Notes: a model not told the origin generated them from the sequence alone. 64,000 bases of DNA from Cyrtodaria siliqua (GCA_037043455.1 JAWPHD010006790.1:62001-126000); one strand, 5' to 3'. Positions 22,157-33,051 are shown, numbered from the stretch's first letter. Numbers and translations: made by a program.

Positions 22157-22259
22157 TTAGTGCTTTCTATTTTATTTTTTGGGTTTTCCATTTTCTCTTC
22201 TTTGTTATAATAAATATTTTTTTATATTAAGAATTTTTTTTTTTTAATAAATAACAAAC

Positions 22260-22490
22260 ATGAGTACTGAAGACGTGAAATACATTTTACAATTACAAGG
22301 GGATGGAATAATTAATGATGATCAGCTTAGAAAGGCGCTAGATGCTCTTAAAGAGCCTTTAAAAGAAACTCCAAAAGAAGTTCCAAAGGAAACTCCAAAA
22401 GAGGTTAATTCTCAAACATTAGAAAAGTTACATAAGAGACGACGTAACAAAAAACAACGTAAACGAGAAAAGCAGAAATATGCTGATTAA
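22260..22490 (+). CDS. Small basic Lys/Glu-rich protein
   Basis: A 76-residue frame with an N-terminal acidic part ('MSTEDVKYILQLQGDG', 'DDQLRKALDALKEP'), a short internal repeat of 'KETPKEVPKETPKEV', and a strongly basic C-terminus ('LHKRRRNKKQRKREKQK'). It overlaps the start of the polymerase gene by 11 bases in another frame, so the two may be translated in a coupled way. The basic tail suggests nucleic-acid binding or nuclear import. No family was recognised. Intact. Confidence 0.6.
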   Translation: MSTEDVKYILQLQGDGIINDDQLRKALDALKEPLKETPKEVPKETPKEVNSQTLEKLHKRRRNKKQRKREKQKYAD

Positions 22491-24436
22491 CAAAAAAATA
22501 ATTATTGATTTACTGAAACAAGTTCTTAAAGTTAGAAAATCTAATATTCAAAAACAAGTTCCCAAAGATCATCCAGAATTAAAACTGGTTGACAATCCAA
22601 TATGTGGTTATTTCAAAGCATACGAAATATCTGTTAAGGAAAACAAAGACCTTCAAATACTATTCCGTGATAAGAAATCCATTATCACAAAACAAATCAT
22701 CAAAGAGCTGACAGAGACGAATGGATTAAAGTTTCAATTAGCTCTCACTGTAAATCTATTCAAAGATGATGGCGCCACCAAAAAATACACAACAGCAGTA
22801 TTACACAGCGAACAAATTGCAATCTTAAACTCTGAGAATATAATTGAATTTTACAATGAATCATCTGCTTATATTCAAACGAGCCTTGAAAGATTCACAA
22901 ACACAGCATCAGGAGTGGAGATGGATCACTGTGTGAAGTTTTACTTGAATATCGCAAAGTATGAACCATTAAAAGGTTCTTCATATATTCCTCTGCCCAA
23001 AGCATTAGCCAACAAACAGGCTATAATCAATGTTAAGAATGAAGATAATAAGTGCTTGGAAGTGGCATTGGTGTCTGCTTTGTGGCCTAATAAAAATAAT
23101 CCAAATAGGATATCTAGTTATAAGAAATACATGGGTAAGTTGAATATGGATGGTATTGACTTTCCCACTCCAATTTCTCAAATTCCCAAAGTAAAGAAAC
23201 AAAACAACCTTGCTATCAGCGTTTATGGATATATTATAACAGGAAAACATAAAAAGATAACCATTTTCCCATATCGCATATCAGAACAATCAAAAGATAT
23301 CGAGCGAATTAATCTGCCCTTAACATCTGAAGACATTGAGGTTGAAGAAGATGATTCAGAGAATGAAGAAGGAATTATAGATGACAACTATAACCCTGAT
23401 GATTATCCTGATGAACCAAAGAAATTAACAACAAAATCTCACTATTGCTGGATTAAAAATCTGAATAGACTACTCTATGACCAAAACAAACACCATGGTC
23501 AAACTTACTTCTGCGATCGTTGCCTTTGGGGCTTTTCTGGGGAAGGACTACTCACCAAACACAAAGAAGACTGTTATGGTATCAACAAAAATTCTTGCAG
23601 AATAGAAATGCCGCAAGAAGGTAAAAATCACAAACAATTTAAAAATCATCAAAATCAGATGCCTGTGCCTTATGCAATATATGTTGATTTTGAGAGTATA
23701 ATCAAACCACATTTAATCGAATTTGGAAAGAAATCCGAAATTCGAAATGTACACGAAGCTTGTGGATTTGGGTACCAAGTTGTTAGATATGATGGCAAAG
23801 CTGAAGAACCTGTTATTTACAGAGGTGAAGATGTTGTTGAAGTGTTTTTAAATCACTTAGAATGTGAGAAAAGCAACATCAACAACACTTTTGCTCACCC
23901 AAAACCATTAATCATGACACAACAAAATGAGAAAGATTATGAAAATGCAACACACTGTTGGATATGCGAGAATAAAATATGGAAAGGTAAAAACTGCAAA
24001 GTAAGAGACCACTGTCATTTTACAGGAGAATACAGAGGTGCAGCACATAAGAACTGCAACCTAAAACTGAAAATAAAACCAGATAAAACAATAATTCCTG
24101 TTGTATTTCATAACCTCAAGGGATATGACAGTCATCTTATTATGCAAAAAATACATAACATTTCAGGTAAAATTATATGCATATCAAACAACGCTGAAAA
24201 ATATATATCATTTAGCATAGGACAACTTAGATTTTTGGATAGCTTTCAGTTTATGAATTTGCCTTTGGAAAAATTGGTTAAGGCAACAGACAAATCTGAT
24301 TTTAAAATTACCAAAAATCAGTTTGGAGAACAAACAAATTTACTTCTGCAGAAAGGTGTTTACCCGTATGAATATATGGACAGTGTGGAAAGATTTAAGA
24401 AAACGAAATTACCATCTATAAAAAAGTTTTACAATA

Positions 24437-26982
24437 CCCGTCTCTATAATTTCCGCGGAATTCCGAAAAAAAGCCGTGGAATAAATTCGGAATTCCGGTC
24501 TTCGGAGTAATGGACATAGGTTTTAATAGAAAATAATTCGGACTTCGGAAAAAAATAACAAAGAATTTCCATGGACAAATTCATTTTCCTCGAAAAGTCT
24601 TCGGCTTTCCGATTTCTTCGGACAAAATTGTCTGAATATTTATTTCTTCGGAAAACATTCAGGCATCAGCAATAGTTCGGAAAATATTCGGACATCGGAA
24701 TTTCCTTCTGAAAATATTCGGACATCGGTATTACTTTCGGAAAGTATTCGGACATCGGCATTTCTTCGGAAAATATGCTGACATCGGCATTTCCTCGGAC
24801 ATCGGCATTTCTTTTGGAAAATATTCGGACATTGGTATTGCTTTCGGAAAATATTCGGACATCAGCATTTATTCAGAAAATATTCGGACAGAAATAATCT
24901 TTAAAATTAAAAACAATTAAAATTTATTTTTGAATAAAGAAAAGCTGAACAAATTCCACTTTTTACTAATCGTTCTTTCCTCTTATTGGACATGTTATGA
25001 TGTATCCGATTTCTGATTTTCTTTGACAAAATGACGATTTTCGATTTGGTTCAGAAAATATTCAGATTTGATTTGTGTTTACCAGCAGAAAAACATCGCA
25101 ATTCTGTTGTTGAAATTATTCCAACTGCTGCTTGATTTCCAGAACAATCTGGGTTTTTTTGGAAAATCGTTCAAAGCAATCGTTCGCTTTCAAATTTCTG
25201 CAGAAGCAAATCTATTAATTATATTAGTCATGCATATTGACAAAAGGTCATAATGGCCTGCTGCAAATGTATATAATGTATTATTTCAATTTGTACTGAT
25301 ATAGTAAAAATTAATCTTGTAACTGTCAGTTTTGAAGTAACTTTTTCTACATTAGGCGAACGTGTTTGTGTCCGAAATGGCCTGCTGAGTTACTTCCCTT
25401 CAATGCATTATCGCCATTTACATAAAATGAAAACAAATTTTGTTGCACGGTTTACATTCAAATAGTTGAACTGGAAATACAGTACAGTACTGAATCAATG
25501 CAATTTAGACTGTATTATGTATATTAGAATGCCTGTTTGGTTTAAAATAATTATATCTTATACATATACATATACAAAATTTATGCAGACTTAACAGGGA
25601 CTGTATGTTAAAACAAGGATTTGTCCATATAGTAATAGACTTTATTTATTGAGGGTAACACATTTAGTTTGTGAATTAATCTTCCAAGTGCCCCTCTAAC
25701 AGGTTCTGCTATTAATTAAGCTCACATAATGCTTTGAAAGCTTAAACATCATGCACAAATTCTAGCGCCATCCTGATTCTATAACGTTTTAATAATAAGA
25801 CTTACTTTTATCATAGATCTACATACTGCTGTATATCCATGCTTTTATGGTATCCTGCATGAATAATGTACATGTATATACTTGTTTTATAAGTAAATGT
25901 ATCACTCCTAAGTCACTTTTAAAAACAATATTTCATAATTATTTATTATTATTCCAAATAAATATGCCAGATATTTATGTATAAACACACTCACTTGTGT
26001 TTGAATATAGTAGCACCAGTTCCATTGGCTAATAAAAGTCACATGACTAACTGTAACACAGTCAGCTCCTAAGGTCTTAATTAATTTACACACATCAGAT
26101 GTGATCAGAGTAACATTATAGCATATGGGTATCATAAATTTATTAGTATGAGTGCTGGATATCTGTATGAATTAGCTTATCTCAAGTATTCATGATCAAA
26201 AGTGTATCATGAGAATAAGTTAAGTACAGGGTTCTTATATATAAGACTCTGGTTAGTACTAAATAATCTGGGAGTATGATTTTTTAATTCTTACTGTAAA
26301 TAAGCACTTACAATATATACATTTTTTTTTAATTAAAAAGAATTGTAGTGCTTATTTGCATATAGTATAGTCAGGGTTTTTATATTATAGTATAAAAAAC
26401 ACTTTTATAGTGTAGAATTTCTGTATATCAAAAAGAAAAGATCTAACCACCACAAAAAATTGACTGTCATAATTATATGGCCTAACATGTACTAAGAATG
26501 ATGTAAAACACCATTCAAAGAAACTTGTTAGAGAAGAGCACACGTTGCATAACAATTTCTAAGTTAAAGATTTACCTGTCACGAATCCTAGACTAGTAGT
26601 AAATTTCGGTTAAATTAAATGTATTTTGTATATATGCGTAAAATACATCAATTCACCGCAAATGTTTTAATTGAAAAATAACTTAAATGATGCTGAAAAT
26701 GAATAATGTTAAACATTTCTAAGTTCTTTTCCGAATCAAAAAATGACTATGTCCTTACACTGAAGCAGTTTCCGAATGATAAATCAAATAAGATCTCATT
26801 TGCCGAAAAATTATGTCCGAATATTGTCCACGGAAAAAAATCCGAAGTCCGACAAGTATTCCAAAGAAATGTATGGTTTTCCGAATTCGGACTTATTTTC
26901 CGAACATTTTATGTAATTTCCGATATATTTCCACGGAAAACTTCGGAATTCCGATTCGGACATCGGAAATTCTACAGACGGG
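24437..26982. mobile_element. 2.55-kb TA-flanked transposon inserted in PolB
   Basis: Terminal inverted repeats CCCGTCTCTATAATTTCCG (left) and CCCGTCTGTAGAATTTCCG (right, reverse complement) agree at 17 of 19 positions. TA lies on both sides (24435-24436, 26983-26984), and excising the insert rejoins the polymerase frame. Both ends are packed with TTCGGA/TCCGAA motifs (24455-24900 and 26725-26970), often within 'ATATTCGGACATCGG' units. The middle (24900-26700) is AT-rich with no transposase recognised, so it is non-autonomous. A TA duplication suits the Tc1/mariner superfamily but does not prove it. Confidence 0.82.
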
Positions 26983-28331
26983 TAGTCTCGCAGATGAAAG
27001 TATAAGTCTCGAAGATTACGAATATGCTCAAGAAATATGGAAAAAATTTAACTGTAAAAATCTCGGAGACTATCATGATCTATATCTAAAAACTGATGTA
27101 ACTCTGTTAGCAGATGTGTTTCAAACTTTTAGAAAAATATGTATGAATGCATACAAACTTGACCCTTTACATTACTATATATTATGCTTATCTTGGGATG
27201 CTTTACTTAAACATACAGGGATAAAACTAGAACTTTTTACAGACATTGACATGCACTTATTCATAGAAAAAGGTATCCGTGGTGGAATTAGTATGGTATC
27301 AAAACGACATGCCAAAGCATACAATCCATATGTAGCTGATTATAACCCTAACTAGGAAAACAACTACTTAATGGATTTTGATGAAAATAACCTTTAAAAC
27401 ATTCAATGAGTCAGCCACTTCCATATTCTGGCTTTGTTTGGAAAGCCAGAAACAAGAGTGGGGCATTTTCTAAGCCAAAACCTGGCAAAGGACAAATACT
27501 TGAAGTTGATTTGGAATATCCTGAAGAACTCCATGAAACAATGACTATCCACTTGCACCTGAACGATTAAAAGTAAAAAAAAGAATGGTTGTCTGAATAC
27601 CAGACAAATTTGTTGTCTGAAGAAGAAGAACAAACAGATTCGTTAAAAAAAGATTCGTTGAAAAAAGATTCGTTGAAAAAAAAGTTGAAAAAAAGTTGAA
27701 AAAAAAGTTAAAAAAATATAGCATGATAAATGTAGAACAACTAGTTCCCAATCTTATGGACAAAGAAAAATATGTGATACATCACAAAAACCTGCAACTG
27801 TATTTATCTTTGGGTATGAAACTAAAGAAAATACACAGAGTATTAGATTTCAATGAAAAACCATGGATGGAACCATCAATTCGTTTAAACACAGATTTTA
27901 GAAAACAAGCTAAATCACCCTTTAAAAAAGATTTTTACAAACTAATGAACAACTCCGTGTTTGGCAAGACAATGGAAAATCTACGCAAGCGGACTGATAT
28001 AAAACTAGTCAGAACTGACGGCTCCGAAAATGAAAAAATAAGAAGAATAATAGCCAAACCCAACTTAAACAGACGTATAAAGTTCTCAGATGAATTGTCA
28101 GCAATATATGTAAACAAAACAAAATTAACTTTAAACAAACCAATCTATGTTGGGATGTCAGTATTAGATTTATCAAAGCACTTGATGTATGATTGGTACT
28201 ATAATACCATAAAGAAAAGGTACGGAGATGACTGTACTTTATTATACACAGACACTGACAGCTTGCTGGTAGACATCAAAACAAAAGATGTGTACAAAGA
28301 CATGGCTGAAATGAAAGATGAGTATGACTGC

Positions 28332-28557
28332 TCTGTCCACCGCCGTATGCATGCCATCTTTGGGATGGTTAAAATTGTGTACTGTTGATTTAATTAATGA
28401 ATATTGAGTTCTGCTCAACCCGGGGCTAGAGGGCGTGAGCGGTAGCCAGCATATTTCACTACCGCTCATGAACAGACTCAATCAAACCGACACTGCAAAA
28501 TTTCGTATGTGTCGTGCTCGGCCGTTTCCAAAGGTCCATTATCTTACTCTTTTTTTT
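28332..28557 (-). mobile_element. SINE-like element S inserted in PolB
   Basis: Its reverse complement matches 50640-50860, including the hairpin GAGCGGTAGT...ACCGCTC and 'AGGGCGTGAGCGG'-type flanks. Related copies occur at 44085-44410 and 54535-54880. It interrupts the polymerase frame between 'MKDEYD' and 'LSDYLQNHP', and an oligo-T run marks one end. No clear target duplication was found. Confidence 0.7.
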
Positions 28558-28602
28558 TGAGTGATTATCTGCAAAACCATCCACTGCACGATGATAAAAA
28601 TA

Positions 28603-28975
28603 AAAAAGTAATAGGTAAAATGAAAGATGAATGTGCTGGTGTTCCTATAGTTGAGTATGTTGGATTAAGACCCAAGCTATATTCTATTTTGAGAGCGGAT
28701 GAGCAGGTTATTAAGAAAGTAATAGGTAAAATGAAAGATGAATTCCTGGTCTTCCTATAGTTGAGTATATTGGATTAAGACCCGAACTATATTCTAGAGC
28801 GGATGAGCTAAGATCCGGACTATATTCTATTTTGAAAGCGGATGAGGAGATTATTAAGAAGGCAATAGGTAAAATGAAAGATGAATGTGCTGGTGTTCCT
28901 ACAGTTGAGGATATTGGATTAAGATCCAAACAAGATTCTATTCTGAGAGTGAATGAGCAGATTATTAAGAAAGCA
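28603..28975 (+). repeat. Tandem triplication inside PolB C-terminus
   Basis: Three head-to-tail units of roughly 110-145 bp each begin (G/A)TAATAGGTAAAATGAAAGA or GCAATAGGTAAAATG and encode 'GKMKDECAGVP...GLR.K..SIL'. Unit 1 starts about 28609, unit 2 about 28720 (with short deletions and a partial extra copy), unit 3 about 28860. Relatives have one copy. Confidence 0.85.
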
Positions 28976-29212
28976 AAGGGTGTAAAAAAATATGTAATCG
29001 AAAAACATATAAACTTTGAGAACTACAAGGATGCATTGTTTGGTAAGTAAAAATACACCCATGAAATGAATATGATACGCTCAATAAAGCATGAGATATA
29101 TGGTATAAAAGTAAACAAAGTAACACTGTCACCATTTTACTCTAAAAGATACATAGCACCAGACGGTATCACGACATACGCGTTTGGGTATCAGCAGGAA
29201 CAATAAGTAGTT

Positions 29213-30068
29213 ATTCTTTGACAAATCCTCTCTGTGGCGCTCCTTTCAAATAATATACTCTTATACCTTGCATCACCATATAACTATTAGTCTTGTGAAT
29301 ATCTACACTTCACATTGGATCAGTTGCTCTGCGTCTCCCACTTTCTTGTTCCCCGGGTTGATATAAATATCTCACACTGGCATTCATACAGATAGGATCT
29401 TCTTTTAATGTTTTTGTTTCAAAAGGAGGGGGCTTTTTTGTCTCCACATTTATTGCTTTGACAACTTCTGGTAATCTCTTTATCGACTCTCTGTTGCGTT
29501 TTTGCGAATCTATTTCCTTAGTATACTGATAGCCAAACAATCTTTCAGCTAATGTTCTGTTAAATCTTTCCACTATAGTTTGGTCTCTGTGTATCTCTGT
29601 TCTGCCTCGTCTGATATTTACTTTATGTTTCGCCATCAACTGCGATACTGCACCCATGAATTCTCTGCCTGGATCAACTTGTAATAACTTTGGATATTTC
29701 AGATGCCGACTGTATATTTTTTCAAATGCTTTGGGAACTTCTTTACCATCCTTGGAAGTCAGTTGCTCTGCTTCTTTATCAATATCAACAACAGTCAATG
29801 CATATTTATATGTCTTGCGCCCACGGCCAATCCCCAAAGTGTCATGCGGTAAAAATAACAAATCAGTTTGATGCACTCCATTCTTAGTAGAAACATCAAA
29901 CCTGGGTCTAATTATTTTCTTTGGTGCAGGTAAATAAATCTGCCACACAGCTTGTTTTTTTAAAAATTCTAATGCCTGTTTCTCACTGACACCAGCCTCT
30001 TTTGCCAATTTTTTAACTGCTGAGTAGCCTCTCCACAATCCTTTTGGGCTGTAATAAATCTTTTTCAT
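29213..30068 (-). pseudogene. int: Polinton integrase (retroviral-type DDE), premature stop
   Basis: A 252-codon frame from 30068 encodes a retroviral-type integrase, the enzyme that inserts Polinton DNA. An N-terminal helical region ('LAKEAGVSEKQALEFLKKQ', a helix-turn-helix-like stretch) precedes the catalytic core. Candidate catalytic residues are D69 ('HQTDLLFLPHD'), D132 ('LLQVDPGREFMG') and E167 ('QTIVERFNRTLAERLFG'), giving the expected D-34-E spacing. The frame ends at TGA 29307-29309, right after 'GRRRATDPM'. In the same frame the next codons continue to 29213 and include 'VYYLKGAPQRGFVKE', a typical Polinton integrase C-terminus. The stop is thus a point mutation, probably from TGG. 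A few residues after 'LTVVD' also seem to be missing. Confidence 0.92.
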
Positions 30069-30089
30069 TTTTTTCTTCTAAAGATTAAA

Positions 30090-30427
30090 ATGTATATAAC
30101 TATAAAGAAAAAAATGGAAATCACAACTGCACGATTTGATGAACTGCTCGAAGAGCAAAATCAATATAGCACAAAGAAATGGACAGACTTGGAAAAGAAT
30201 AAAATATACATTATTACTGATACAAAAAAAATGGATACTCAATATGGTCCATCCATGGTATTGACATTATTAGACAACGGTGAAGTATGGGCGCCTGGTC
30301 ATCTCAAAGATAAAATAGAGAAGACAAATGCTAAACCACCATATTATATTCGACAACTTGGATTGAAACCATGTATGAACAACAACAACAAAAGTATCAT
30401 GCATATGACTTTGTCATTCCAAAGTAA
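30090..30427 (+). pseudogene. Small conserved Polinton-type protein, C-terminus frameshifted
   Basis: Starting at 30114 (an in-frame ATG at 30090 is an alternative), the product is about 100 residues: 'ARFDELLEEQNQYSTKKW', 'LEKNKIYIITDTKKM' and 'YGPSMVLTLLDNGEVWAPGH'. It alternates hydrophobic and polar residues as expected of a small beta-barrel-like domain. Near 30370 the frame runs into asparagines, while the neighbouring frame gives 'YEQQQQKYHAYDFVIPK' and a stop at 30427, so a frameshift is likely. A nucleic-acid-binding role is only a guess. It diverges from the integrase gene, with which it shares a ~20-bp intergenic space. Confidence 0.6.
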
Positions 30428-30445
30428 TTATAGTTTCCTAATTTG

Positions 30446-30861
30446 TTTTTATGAAATCAATTTATACGCCACAAATAAAGTTGCAGCCATGCCCACCACA
30501 ATAAACATAATCTGTTGATCCGGAGATGGTGTATAGAAATCACTCAACTTAGGCTCTGGTTCGAAAGGCAACTGTTTACCAGTTATGTAATAATACTGCT
30601 TCATAGCTTGGTCCACATCATCAAAAGTATGCTCTGCATGATGCTCCTTCTGCAGTTGCTTGTTAATAAAATCTAATCTCTCTGTTCTTTGTTTTTATTC
30701 CACGCCGCTTGTGCTGCTTCCAATTGTTCTACAGCTTTGTCATGCCTTTGTCTTTCCTCATCTGAATGACTTCCCATTTTTGAAAAGAAATAATTTGAAC
30801 CGCTAAACGCCAATGCGTTTGTTAATGCGCCACCGATCATCATTGCTACTGCGCTCGCCAT
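30446..30861 (-). pseudogene. Conserved Polinton membrane/coiled-coil protein, frameshifted
   Basis: The start 'MASAVAMMIGGALTNALAFS' forms a glycine/alanine-rich hydrophobic segment. It is followed by a charged helical region ('DEERQRHDKAVEQLEAAQAA') in the frame ending at 30673. The neighbouring frame then continues with 'FINKQLQKEHHAEHTFDDVD', 'YYITGKQLPFEPEPKLSDFY' and a final transmembrane helix 'QQIMFIVVGMAATLFVAYK' to a stop at 30446. One frameshift near 30685-30700 separates the two parts. This two-ended membrane layout is one I associate with Polinton-type elements; a virion membrane or structural role is inference. It lies downstream of three same-strand genes. Confidence 0.65.
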
Positions 30862-30884
30862 TTTTTTATATACATTTTTTTAAA

Positions 30885-31121
30885 TTACTTCATATTATCC
30901 GCAGGAATAATACCTTGCTTAATCAAAATATCCCTCGTAGCCATTACTAACATTATATCCACGAACAGCATCCCAACATCTCCCATATTAAAATCCACTT
31001 TAGGAGCTGGTTTTCTTAGTAGTTTTCTGCCAATCTCAGAATATGCAATAGTTAGAAGTGTTTCCACTCCAGCGTGATACATCATATTTACAATTTGTTT
31101 TCCGTCAATACTTGTTGCCAT
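30885..31121 (-). CDS. Small conserved Polinton membrane protein
   Basis: A 78-residue intact frame, 'MATSIDGKQIVNMMYHAGVE' and onward, with a hydrophobic C-terminal half ('VGMLFVDIMLVMATRDILIK') that could span a membrane once. The ending 'IKQGIIPADNMK' is of a kind I associate with Polinton-type small proteins. Spacing to both same-strand neighbours is short (24 and 46 bp), consistent with a gene cluster of virion components. Function unknown. Confidence 0.65.
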   Translation of the reverse strand: MATSIDGKQIVNMMYHAGVETLLTIAYSEIGRKLLRKPAPKVDFNMGDVGMLFVDIMLVMATRDILIKQGIIPADNMK

Positions 31122-31166
31122 TTTTTTTATATGATTATTTATATGATTATTTTTTTAAATAAATTA

Positions 31167-32159
31167 TTAAAAATCAAACGGGTCTTTTGGTAGAGTGGCA
31201 ACCGCAGGAACAGGTCGCGCAGCAACAGGTTGTGTAGCAACAACCGATTTCCTGTTATAGATATACAAACCCAACCCAGCAATGTCTAATAAAACCACAC
31301 AGGGTGGAATATAATTTTTGTATACGTTTATTTTGATTTTCTCTGGTTCCTCTTCACCTATTGTTATTTTTGTTATTTCATTTGCATCTTGCTTTGCATC
31401 TCTTGCATCCTGTGCATCTACCTGAAGCAAACGCTTTGCATTCCTTGCCGCTGCTCCCTCTTTCCCAGCCTCTATTCGTTTTGGATTTTTTACTTTTTGT
31501 TGTTTAACAGGTTGTGTATCAACAGGTATATCAACAGGTTGATCTCTTGGTTCTCCATCATTTATATTATCTATATTTTTATTTTTATTAAAATCAATAT
31601 GTCTAACAGTTGTCAGTATTGCTGTAAATGGAGCTAAGCACATCCCATACCTGTAATACAACTCACAACAAGCACTTGTTAAAGCATGATTAATAAATGG
31701 GTCTTCCTCCAAATCTTCGATCAGTTTTGGTGGATTGATTACAATGAAATATGTTGATACTCCCATCACATACAAGTTAATAAAATAATTGCCTAAAGTC
31801 TTGGTCATGCTTGCCCCGAGCCGTGCTTCATATCTGCAGTAAAGTTTGTTAATTTCATCCGGGGGCATGCTATCTATATTCGTGAGTTGTATGTCTCTAC
31901 CCAAATATTGACGGCTACCACCGCCAGCCACTATGGCTGATAATGTTTCTTTTTTTGTTTCTTGTTGCTTTGATTCATCTGTGGAACTCCGTTCCGTCTG
32001 TTCCGGTATGATATCTTGTAATAGTTCTTCCGAGTTCATTTTTGTATTAGTAATTTTACTTTTTATCTTGAAATAAATATAAAATACAAAACAACCAACT
32101 GCAAGATTCACCACGCTACTATTACTTATTAGTATTGTTAATAGCATTGTTGTTAACAT
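31167..32159 (-). CDS. Conserved Polinton membrane protein, ~330 aa
   Basis: An intact frame with an N-terminal hydrophobic segment (residues about 4-33), a conserved block in the middle ('CRYEARLGASMTKTLGNYFI', 'PPKLIEDLEEDPFINHALTS', 'CCELYYRYGMCLAPFTAILT'), a charged Lys/Asp/Ala-rich linker (about 190-270) and a second hydrophobic segment ('YIPPCVVLLDIAGLGLYIYN'). Relatives begin either at the first methionine or at the internal one before 'NSEELLQD' (32039); the hydrophobic leader favours the first only weakly. A capsid-associated membrane role is plausible but unproven. The longest unbroken frame in the right half of the element. Confidence 0.7.
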   Translation of the reverse strand: MLTTMLLTILISNSSVVNLAVGCFVFYIYFKIKSKITNTKMNSEELLQDIIPEQTERSSTDESKQQETKKETLSAIVAGGGSRQYLGRDIQLTNIDSMPPDEINKLYCRYEARLGASMTKTLGNYFINLYVMGVSTYFIVINPPKLIEDLEEDPFINHALTSACCELYYRYGMCLAPFTAILTTVRHIDFNKNKNIDNINDGEPRDQPVDIPVDTQPVKQQKVKNPKRIEAGKEGAAARNAKRLLQVDAQDARDAKQDANEITKITIGEEEPEKIKINVYKNYIPPCVVLLDIAGLGLYIYNRKSVVATQPVAARPVPAVATLPKDPFDF

Positions 32160-32169
32160 TGCTATTTGT

Positions 32170-32245
32170 TTATTAACATTATTAATTTGCTACAAGCATT
32201 GCTATTAACATTACTAATTTGCTATGAGCAATGCTATAAGCATTA
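32170..32245. repeat. Two ~33-bp direct repeats between genes
   Basis: 'TATTAACATTATTAATTTGCTACAAGCATTGC' occurs twice with few changes in the AT-rich gap between the ATPase 3' end and the 330-aa protein start. Confidence 0.6.
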
Positions 32246-32350
32246 ATATATTCCCCGATATTTTCATTATATTTTCATGTATTAACATTTCTACTTTGCT
32301 GTTAGTATTACTATTAGCAACAAAGCATTGCTTTCAGAAAAAAAAAGCAA

Positions 32351-33051
32351 TTATTCAACCCAATAACCATTTGGTTGGTCAGTCCTCAAAATTAACTTGG
32401 AATATTTAGTCTTTGCTAAAGCTTTTCTTATTCTGGTTCTCTCCTCCAACGTCGGAATAACATCATTTCTCTCAAACAATTTTCATAATTATCTCTGTCC
32501 TTGGTGTAAAACATACACAACCATTTTGCTTGCTCCCTCAAATCTTTCAATACAGAATTATATCTCTGTGAAATGACCCACACTGATTGTTTGGCGTGAC
32601 GAACAGAGAAACACTGATTGTTTGGCGTGACGACCAGAGAATGCCAACTCTGACAACATATCTTTTTTCTTTGTTAATTCTTTTGTGGCTGAGCAATCAT
32701 CAATGATGTATAGTGTGGGCTTGCCAGCATATTGTTTGAAAAAAAACGCAACAGTTCTTGTAGCATTTCTTTGCCGTTGCTAACGGGATATACAATTGTT
32801 ATTTTTTTATCTCTCGGATGTCTTACATCACCTATCCAGGGTCTTTTTTTATAAGCCTCGTTCCACTTTATAGTCGGACACAATATAATTATATTTTCAA
32901 ATACTCCAGCATACTCTTGTTCAAGTATGTCAAGAACAAACTCTGTTTTACCACAGCCTGTCTGACCACAGATAATGGCACTGTGTGGATATTTAGGATA
33001 TTTAGTGTTGTACTTCATTGAATCTTGCATCTTCGAAATTGATTTTCGCAT
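32351..33051 (-). pseudogene. Polinton genome-packaging ATPase (FtsK/HerA type), broken
   Basis: Motor that in relatives moves DNA into capsids. The frame from 33051 has Walker A 'GQTGCGKT' (residues 29-36) after 'YPHSAIIC', then 'VFENIIILCPT'. Near 32742 a run of A/T causes a shift; the alternative frame gives Walker B 'PTLYIIDDCSA' (about 32725-32690) and an arginine/sensor-like 'WVISQRYNSVL' (about 32580-32550). A 31-bp tandem duplication at about 32580-32642 adds a second shift between 'SGRHAKQSV' and 'WVISQRY'. The C-terminus ends '...GYWVE' with a stop at 32351. The start overlaps the end of the capsid gene by 50 bp. Inactive. Confidence 0.88.

Larger units (their letters stand above)
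22480..29209 (+). pseudogene. polB: Protein-primed family B DNA polymerase (Polinton PolB), broken
   Basis: Replicates the element by protein priming in relatives. Residues 1-650 are intact: a Polinton-type N-terminal region, exonuclease motif I 'YVDFES' (401-406), an embedded endonuclease-VII-like cysteine/histidine module (residues 493-526, C493-x2-C496...C506, D510-H-C-H, C526), and Exo II 'FHNLKGYDSH' (543-552). A 2.55-kb transposon interrupts at 24436. Coding resumes at 26984 to a TAG at 27353. The motif A area near 27360-27400 ends in a stop, and pieces at 27406-27570 and about 27590-27715 are out of frame. Motif B 'KLMNNSVFGKT' (about 27939-27970) and motif C 'YTDTDS' (28245-28262) are intact. 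A SINE-like insertion follows at 28332, then a tandemly triplicated segment (28603-28975) and a C-terminal part with one further in-frame stop at 29048. Not functional. Confidence 0.93.

Noticed and set aside
23005..23250. Minus-strand frame opposite PolB
   Set aside because: It is the antisense of well-conserved polymerase coding and has no pattern of its own.
26813..27355. 180-codon frame as a complete gene
   Set aside because: The first third is read-through of the inserted transposon end; the remainder is a PolB fragment.
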